A DNA stretch of 64,000 nt from Meridianimarinicoccus marinus (GTDB taxonomy: Bacteria; Pseudomonadota; Alphaproteobacteria; Rhodobacterales; Rhodobacteraceae), in assembly GCF_040689105.1 (NCBI RefSeq), contig NZ_JBFBVU010000020.1, positions 13,990 to 77,989 on the forward strand. The letters are read 5' to 3'. The notes beneath the pieces are model-generated. The model did no database searches and was not told the origin of the DNA. It saw only the letters and a program-made list of their open reading frames with translations. Shown here in pieces: positions 59,061-64,000 of this stretch; the first letter of the stretch is position 1, and the number at the start of each line of letters is the position of its first letter. The position numbers were made by a program, and so were the translations under genes.

Positions 59061-61541
59061 ATGTCAGTAACCAGGAAGAACCACTATGTCCCGCAATGGC
59101 ATCAAGAGAGGTTCTTCGCCCCAGGGAAAACCACGCATTTCCTCCTCGACTTGAACCCACCCACCTTCAAACGTCCGGACGGAACGGTGGCCAGCGGCCG
59201 CGACCTTTTCGATGCACCCACGTCACGGGCGTTTGTTACTCAGGATCTCTACTCGACATTCTTCGGAGTCGAGGTCAACGACGAGATCGAGAGAATGTTC
59301 TTCGGTGACATCGACAAGCGAGGTGCCGATGCGGTCCGGGCATTTTGCGGTGATGACCAAGGTGCTTGGCATCAACATTTCCAGGACCTCTTCGAATTCC
59401 TGGACATCCAGAAGTTGCGGACGCCCAAGGGTCTTACATGGCTACGCCAGCAGTATCCGGAGATCGGTCGGCTCGGTGAAGTGTTGCCGGGTGTTGCCCA
59501 GAACCAGTTGATGTTTGAGATGCAGGGTATCCGCATGCTCAATGTTACGACCTGGACTACCGGAGTTCGGGAGATCGTCTCGGCGGAGCGGGCCGGCGTC
59601 AAATTCATCCTAAGCGACCATCCTGTCACGGTCTACAATCATGCCATACCTCCGTCCGACGCTCGCAACCGGTATCCCGAAGATCCGTCAACCGCCCTAA
59701 AGGGCTCGCAAACGCTTTTCCCGTTGGGGCCGGATCATCTCCTGATCCTGACCAACCTCGAATACGCGAAGAATCCCGGGACGCGCCCCGAAGAGAAGCG
59801 GACGTTCGCGCGGAACTACCAGTCCACGATGGTGTCGACGATCAATTTCATCAGGAAGCGGTACCTCACTGACGATCAAGTCGCCGAGGTGAACTTCGTG
59901 ATCAAGGCTCGTGCGGACCGCTATGTCGCCGGGTCCCGCCGGGAGGATATTTTCCCCGAAAAGGTGGTGTCCAAGTCCTGGGCTGACCTGCGTACTACTT
60001 TCTTGCCGCCTCCAGACGAGCTCCACCGGTTCGGCGGAGAGATGTATGCCCGCTTCGAGAACGGAGATGTCCGTTATCAGGACAAGTTCGGGCGAACGGA
60101 GAAGCCGCGGGAATGGCTTCTGAAGGAGGAGCCGAAGACCCTGCTCCAGCCACGCGACTACTGTCCGTGTGGATCCGGCAAGTCGTTCGGGAATTGCTGT
60201 CGGGACAAACCGGCGCACCTGCGCATGTCGTGGACGGAGAGGAGTATCCGTGAGCGCAACATGATGTTCATGGACGCCCTGACCCGGCTCTTCGAATTGG
60301 AGACCAAGGATTGGGACACGATCCGCCGCGAGATGACCGACGACAAGATCGCGCAGATGTATCGCTTGTACGATGCCCTGTGGCCGCTGGAGACTGACCT
60401 GCTGGCCCTCTTGCCCAAGCCGGACGGCAAGATGCGCTCGGTCTATACAGGATCGCTGCATCCCAAGCTGATCATGGAGTTCGCGCTCGGGGCAGCGCTA
60501 TATTTCGGTGAGGTCATTATTCAGAACCCCTTCTTGATCTCTCGGACCCTGCAGAAGGACAAGCGACCCACTGAGCACCCTGGCCAGTACCGAGGCGAAG
60601 CTCTCAAGACCCTGATGACCTTCTTCCAACTCATGCCGCTCGTTGAAGCTGGGCTGATCACCTTGATGCCGGATCCATGCGATTTCGATTTGCACCTCCG
60701 TGACCAGGTGATGGCAATGGCTCAGGCCCGTTCCCGAACCATAAAGTTCGACCCCTCCGACGACCCGCGGCTCAAGGCCGTGATGCAAGAAGACATGCGC
60801 CGCATGATGCTGAACATGCCGAAGGACGCCCTTGCTGAGCACATGGTGGAGGTGGCTGGCGATGAGGAGCCAATCGGGAGGGATACCCTCGTCGATCTCA
60901 TCGAACAGATGAAGGTCGAAGACGAGTTGGCCATCCTTCAGGACGACCCGCTCACGAAGGGAGGCCAGTTCGAACTCATGAAGATGGTCCCCAACTTCGA
61001 GATGGCGATGTACTTGGCCCAGGCCACCGGCGCCCAGATACTGACTGACAGTCCATTCCGCTGGAAAGAACTCGACGCTGCGCTCGCCAGGCGGCACCTC
61101 GGAACTAACCCTGCCCTAATCCAGTTGCAGAGCGAAATCTCATCGACTCCAGTCGAATTTCCGGTAGGCCACCAAGCGATATTCCACGTATTCGACGACC
61201 CGTCGTTCCGTAGGATGGAATCGCTATTCCGTGCTGCCTTCGCGTACACGGCTGCCTGTACCGCGGACAAGGTGAAACCGAACTTCGAGGCACACCTCGC
61301 CGCACGTTTCCGGCGGCAGCGGGACACGATAAAATCCTTGATCGCCCGCGCCAAAGTCCCCGCCGTCGCGGCGCGCCTTACAACAGTGTTCCGCTTCGGA
61401 GGCTTTCAGGACAACACCATCAATCGGCTACTGCTGATGTCGAGCTCTGAACACCACCTGCACTCCGTCCCTATGGCGACGTTGATTGAGCGTTGGTATG
61501 CTGCACCACGAACGAACAACCCGAAATCTTTGGAACTCTGA
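59061..61541 (+). CDS. DUF4238 protein with central SEC-C zinc motif (826 aa)
   Basis: An 826-residue protein. It begins with the DUF4238 signature (RKNHYVPQWHQERFF), and this domain covers roughly the first 300 residues. Near residue 375 a SEC-C-type zinc motif (YCPCGSGKSFGNCC) follows, and the C-terminal 400 residues are helical with no recognised domain. DUF4238 proteins are uncharacterised and often found in accessory regions. The ATG at 59061 places the motif at the N-terminus. It stands alone, 630 bases right of the element end. The fusion of these parts is unusual. Confidence 0.8.
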   Translation: MSVTRKNHYVPQWHQERFFAPGKTTHFLLDLNPPTFKRPDGTVASGRDLFDAPTSRAFVTQDLYSTFFGVEVNDEIERMFFGDIDKRGADAVRAFCGDDQGAWHQHFQDLFEFLDIQKLRTPKGLTWLRQQYPEIGRLGEVLPGVAQNQLMFEMQGIRMLNVTTWTTGVREIVSAERAGVKFILSDHPVTVYNHAIPPSDARNRYPEDPSTALKGSQTLFPLGPDHLLILTNLEYAKNPGTRPEEKRTFARNYQSTMVSTINFIRKRYLTDDQVAEVNFVIKARADRYVAGSRREDIFPEKVVSKSWADLRTTFLPPPDELHRFGGEMYARFENGDVRYQDKFGRTEKPREWLLKEEPKTLLQPRDYCPCGSGKSFGNCCRDKPAHLRMSWTERSIRERNMMFMDALTRLFELETKDWDTIRREMTDDKIAQMYRLYDALWPLETDLLALLPKPDGKMRSVYTGSLHPKLIMEFALGAALYFGEVIIQNPFLISRTLQKDKRPTEHPGQYRGEALKTLMTFFQLMPLVEAGLITLMPDPCDFDLHLRDQVMAMAQARSRTIKFDPSDDPRLKAVMQEDMRRMMLNMPKDALAEHMVEVAGDEEPIGRDTLVDLIEQMKVEDELAILQDDPLTKGGQFELMKMVPNFEMAMYLAQATGAQILTDSPFRWKELDAALARRHLGTNPALIQLQSEISSTPVEFPVGHQAIFHVFDDPSFRRMESLFRAAFAYTAACTADKVKPNFEAHLAARFRRQRDTIKSLIARAKVPAVAARLTTVFRFGGFQDNTINRLLLMSSSEHHLHSVPMATLIERWYAAPRTNNPKSLEL

Positions 61542-62197
61542 GCCCGGAGGGCTACGTAGACCTATCGGTTGTTCTGGGTTGCTCTGTACCGAAAGCGGCC
61601 TGTCTGCTCCGCTCAAATCGGCCATTCAGCCCTGCCGCGGCGAAGGCCCGCTTTCCGCCCGACCTGCATGTACTCCGTTGGCCTGATGGTCCTCAAGGTC
61701 ACGTTTGCTTTGGGATGTGACCGGCGGTGCGCAACAGCTCGCATGAATGACAAATTAGGCCGCTTAGGGTTGTTTGAACGCGTATGCGGCCCAAACCTCA
61801 GTTTCAACAAGAAGCGCTTGTACGAACTGAAGCTCCGTTTGCTCAGGTCTTGGTTGCAAGTCGATATAAGTACATAAAAACAGACAGGTACCGGAGAAAT
61901 CCAGAAGAATCTGGCAACTTTTACAAAAATCTAAAATCTGCGGAGAGTCTTATGAAGGGACACACCCGGTCCCCCCGAGGCCGCTTCCTCAAGATTGAGG
62001 GGTGGGGGGGGCGGCGGGGCATGGCAGGCCTGAGAAGCGCTGTGCTTGCCTGTGGCAGGCTTTGGCTGTGTCGGGCGTACCTCTCTCTCTCTTCTTCAGG
62101 AATTGGTTTGTCGGCCTGCTGGCGGGCTGTGGGGTGTGGCGGGGCGGTACTGTGGATGCGGCCACGCGTGCCTCAGTTGTGCGCTGTGTATCACACC
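61542..62197. other. Region without a recognisable gene
   Basis: About 650 bases between the DUF4238 gene and the higBA promoter. Several open frames of 60 to 140 codons exist on both strands, but none has a ribosome-binding site, plausible composition or a known motif. The stretch contains a G-rich tract at 61999-62019 and a CT-rich tract near 62081-62098. It looks like decayed accessory DNA. Confidence 0.5.
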
Positions 62198-62226
62198 TTG
62201 ACGCATGTATCATGAGTGGATACATT
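62198..62226 (+). promoter_or_regulatory. higBA promoter with overlapping operator
   Basis: A -35 box TTGACG (62198-62203) and a -10 box TACATT (62221-62226) are exactly 17 bases apart. An inverted repeat TGTATC-N7-GATACA (62206-62224) lies between and overlaps the -10 box. This is the usual layout for autorepression by the antitoxin. Transcription would start at about 62233, next to the toxin ATG at 62234. Confidence 0.65.
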
Positions 62227-62233
62227 GCGCCCC

Positions 62234-62515
62234 ATGATACAGAGCACCAAGGGCAAGCTGATCCGGGACGTTCTGGCGAACAAGGCCAGCAAGGGCTTCC
62301 CCTCCGGTATCATGAAGGTTGCCCGCCGCAAGCTGACCATGCTCGACGCGGCCGGCAGTCTTGAGGATTTGCGCGTGCCGCCTGCCAACCGGCTTGAGGC
62401 GCTGCAAGGCGACCGTAAGGGGCAACATTCGATCCGGGTCAACGACCAGTGGCGCTTTTGCTTCGTCTGGACCGAACACGGCCCGGCTGAGGTCGAGTTC
62501 ACGGACTACCACTGA
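62234..62515 (+). CDS. higB: HigB-type toxin (RelE superfamily)
   Basis: A 93-residue killer protein. The pattern ARRKLTMLDAAGSLEDL, PPANRLEALQGDRKGQ, SIRVNDQWRFCFVW and the C-terminal VEFTDYH is that of HigB/GraT ribosome-dependent mRNA interferases. It precedes its antitoxin gene, the reversed order that defines the higBA type. The ATG at 62234 is preferred over a GTG six codons upstream, because the promoter lies in between. Confidence 0.92.
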   Translation: MIQSTKGKLIRDVLANKASKGFPSGIMKVARRKLTMLDAAGSLEDLRVPPANRLEALQGDRKGQHSIRVNDQWRFCFVWTEHGPAEVEFTDYH

Positions 62516-62526
62516 AAGGAAATGCC

Positions 62527-62817
62527 ATGGGACTGATGACCAACCCCTGCCACCCCGGCGAAATCCTTCGCCACGAGTTTCTTGAACCGCTGGGCATTTC
62601 GGCGATTGGCCTGGCGAAGGCTATCGGTGTGCCGCGTACCCGCATCGAGCGGCTGGTGAAGGAACAAACCGGCGTCACCCCAGATACGGCGCTTCGCCTG
62701 TCCAAGGCGCTTGGGACTACACCGGAGTTCTGGATCAACATGCAGGCGAATTTTGACATGGCCGCGGCCCGCAAGAGCGTCGATGTGTCGGGCATCAAAC
62801 CGCTGGATGCTGCCTGA
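62527..62817 (+). CDS. higA: HigA-type antitoxin
   Basis: A 96-residue helix-turn-helix protein (HPGEILRHEFLEPLGISAIG, LAKAIGVPRTRIERLVKEQT) with the typical end of HigA antitoxins (TPEFWINMQANFDM). It neutralises HigB and represses the promoter at 62198. It starts 11 bases after higB, with an AAAGGAAA-type ribosome-binding site. An in-frame ATG at 62536 is an alternative start. Confidence 0.93.
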   Translation: MGLMTNPCHPGEILRHEFLEPLGISAIGLAKAIGVPRTRIERLVKEQTGVTPDTALRLSKALGTTPEFWINMQANFDMAAARKSVDVSGIKPLDAA

Positions 62818-62931
62818 ATCTCCGGCCAATCGCCCAGCGCTGCGCCGGGTGCTGCCCTGAAATCGACGGAGAGGCGGTTTTCGGGGGCGTTTGGCGAAAC
62901 CGCGCTGGGCGGGGACACAGGGCGGCCGCGC

Positions 62932-63108
62932 TCAGTCAGGCTCAACCGCCCCAAAGGCGCGGATCGGCCGGAAGCCGCGTTCGTCCCAAGTCTCCCCGAC
63001 TTCATCGAGAAGGCGCCGCAGTTCCGGGCTTGGCCTGTCACTCACCAGCAAATGGCAGGCGCAATGCCCCCGGCCAAAATCGCCGCTGACGGGGGTGAAG
63101 AGAAGCAA
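62932..63108 (-). pseudogene. Coding-like remnant, minus strand
   Basis: In one minus frame the sequence reads LLLFTPVSGDFGRGHCACHL, then SDRPSPELRRLLDEVGETWD and RPIRAFGAVEPD before a TGA at 62932. Composition is clearly protein-like, while the overlapping frame in the next register is not. The 5' side runs into a pyrimidine-rich stretch with no good start. It is probably the tail of a lost gene. No family is recognised. The remaining part of 62818-63164 holds nothing I can support. Confidence 0.4.
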
Positions 63109-63164
63109 GGGGGAAGAAAGGGGGGAAGGGTGTTAATTTCTTATTGGGGTCAAATTCTGACCCC

Positions 63165-63650
63165 TTAGGGGAAGCGATACACGGGCGGGTCATTCGGGCC
63201 TTTGCCGCCGGGATGAACGCAGATGATAAGCCCTGCGGTAGCGAGTGCATCCCGAGCAGCTTTGAGCGTATTCGGTGCCCACCCAATTGAAGCTGCATAA
63301 GACTTGGTAAGGTAGAAGTCTCGGCCCCAATGATGGCGGCGTAGAAGACTGAGAAGCGCGAATGCTCGTGGGTATTGCGCGGCAAGGTCATCAACTTCGT
63401 CGGCGGCGAAGTTGACACGCCCCCCGATACCGAACCAGTTCTTGCCTTGGGTTTCGTATTCCCATGCCGACGCGACAACCCGCAACACTTCTTCGGCAGG
63501 CAGGGGTTCGTAGAATGTCGCGTTTGTTTGCATGGCCCTCCCCATTAGTTCCTTTAGGTTCTGACAGCCCCGTGCATGCTTCATGCACTCACGCCATAGG
63601 GTATCATTGCGCTTGGCTTCGCTCATGCATTGGCGTTGCAGCCTGTGCAA
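63165..63650 (-). pseudogene. Primase-C-terminal-like replication protein, 5'-truncated
   Basis: The frame encodes about 160 residues: a PriCT-1-like helical part (AKRNDTLWRECMKHARGC, PAEEVLRVVASAWEYETQGK, NWFGIGGRV) followed by a winged-helix part (RAFALLSLLRRHHWGRDFYL, APNTLKAARDALATAGLI). Full proteins of this kind have a primase/polymerase domain in front, which is missing. The frame remains open up to the boundary with the IS110 fragment at about 63650, and no good ribosome-binding site precedes ATG 63626. It is therefore likely truncated by the transposon. Confidence 0.55.
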
Positions 63651-63658
63651 CCAACCAG

Positions 63659-64000
63659 ACCTACCGTTCGGCCGTAGATGATCCGGCTCGCTTCACCTCA
63701 TCGAAGAGGGTCGGCCCTTGGGTCGGGCCGACGCCCTCGCGCAACCAATCCGGTGAACGTGATGTCTCCGGCGGCATTACCAAAGCAGGCGACGTCAACC
63801 TGAGGCGAGCGCTGTGCCAAGCGGCGACTGTCATGATGAACCGCGGTCGATCGACATGGTTGAGAACATGGGGAGCACAACTCGCGAAACGCCGCGGGCG
63901 CAAACGCGCGATGGTCGCCTTGGCTCGGCGTATCGCGGTCATTCTCCATCGGATCTGGGTCGATGGTACCGTATTCCAGCCGGATGCTGCGCCAACCACG
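63659..64000 (+). mobile_element. IS110-family transposase, C-terminal fragment, runs off right edge
   Basis: The plus-strand frame starting at 63659 reads TYRSAVDDPARFTSSKRVGP, then SGERDVSGGITKAGDVNLRR and ARRIAVILHRIWVDGT. This is the C-terminal (Transposase_20-type) domain of IS110/IS1111 transposases, with the conserved Gly-Asp and Ser. The N-terminal DEDD catalytic domain is absent: homology stops near 63650, where the truncated primase-like gene begins. The element continues beyond the window, so this is a partial copy. Confidence 0.72.

Noticed and set aside
61784..62215. A 143-codon plus-strand frame ahead of higB
   Set aside because: It has no ribosome-binding site, low-complexity residues over the G-rich tract and no similarity to known families.
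63038..63478. A 146-codon minus-strand frame between higA and the IS110 fragment
   Set aside because: It spans the primase-like frame in another register and a poly-pyrimidine stretch; the protein-like sequence is in the neighbouring frame at 62932-63108.

Overview
The window is a GC-rich alphaproteobacterial chromosome segment, most likely from the Rhodobacterales/Roseobacter group. Evidence for this is the gene content and order (rimP-nusA-ylxR-infB, secA divergent from a parvulin gene followed by argJ and mutT, a ferrochelatase gene), a NaChBac-type sodium channel, dense overlapping operons, and a short intergenic repeat present twice. No species name can be read from the sequence.

Layout. 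(1) 1-4995 is a sugar-type catabolic locus. A Tat-exported ABC solute-binding protein (cut by the left edge) diverges from a LacI regulator, a Gfo/Idh/MocA oxidoreductase, an SDR dehydrogenase and a lactonase-like amidohydrolase, with operator-like half-sites between the divergent genes. (2) 5084-43154 is ordinary core chromosome. It holds an arylsulfotransferase-like protein, threonine ammonia-lyase, an Hpt / PP2C-type response-regulator pair, NUDIX enzymes, Hsp33, CCA transferase, a two-gene ABC exporter, an rRNA m5U-type methyltransferase, the Na+ channel, two L,D-transpeptidases, ferrochelatase, ComF, glutaredoxin, a nitrilase-like hydrolase, UbiG, prolyl aminopeptidase, a double-CDGSH protein, rimP-nusA-ylxR-infB, mutT, argJ, parvulin, secA, rppH and a second LacI regulator. 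(3) 43322-58431 is a complete integrated mobile element in tRNA-Arg(CCT). It is flanked by a perfect 47-bp direct repeat of the tRNA 3' end, with a tyrosine integrase next to the right end. (4) 58432-64000 is further accessory DNA: short remnants, a large DUF4238/SEC-C protein, a HigBA toxin-antitoxin pair, a truncated primase-like gene and an IS110-family transposase fragment.

How the element works. Its left part is a plasmid-like module. A replication-initiator-like gene carries three internal inverted repeats (a candidate origin). It is followed by mobC and a ColE1-type relaxase gene, in which mobB-like and mobD-like genes are nested in another frame, each with its own ribosome-binding site. 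The nested mobB frame is broken by an amber codon that is silent in the relaxase. The right end carries xis-like and int genes with candidate arm-type integrase sites at both ends. Between these modules lies a block, all on the minus strand and visibly less GC-rich than the chromosome. It encodes an XRE regulator, a small membrane protein, an HNH nuclease, a DUF3800 protein, an HExxH metallopeptidase broken by a second amber codon, and a tightly coupled pair: a 1388-aa protein (Mrr-like nuclease, long helical middle, PIN-like C-terminus) and a 633-aa protein of unknown family. That pair is the best candidate for an undescribed, probably anti-phage, system. Its function is inferred from architecture and context only.
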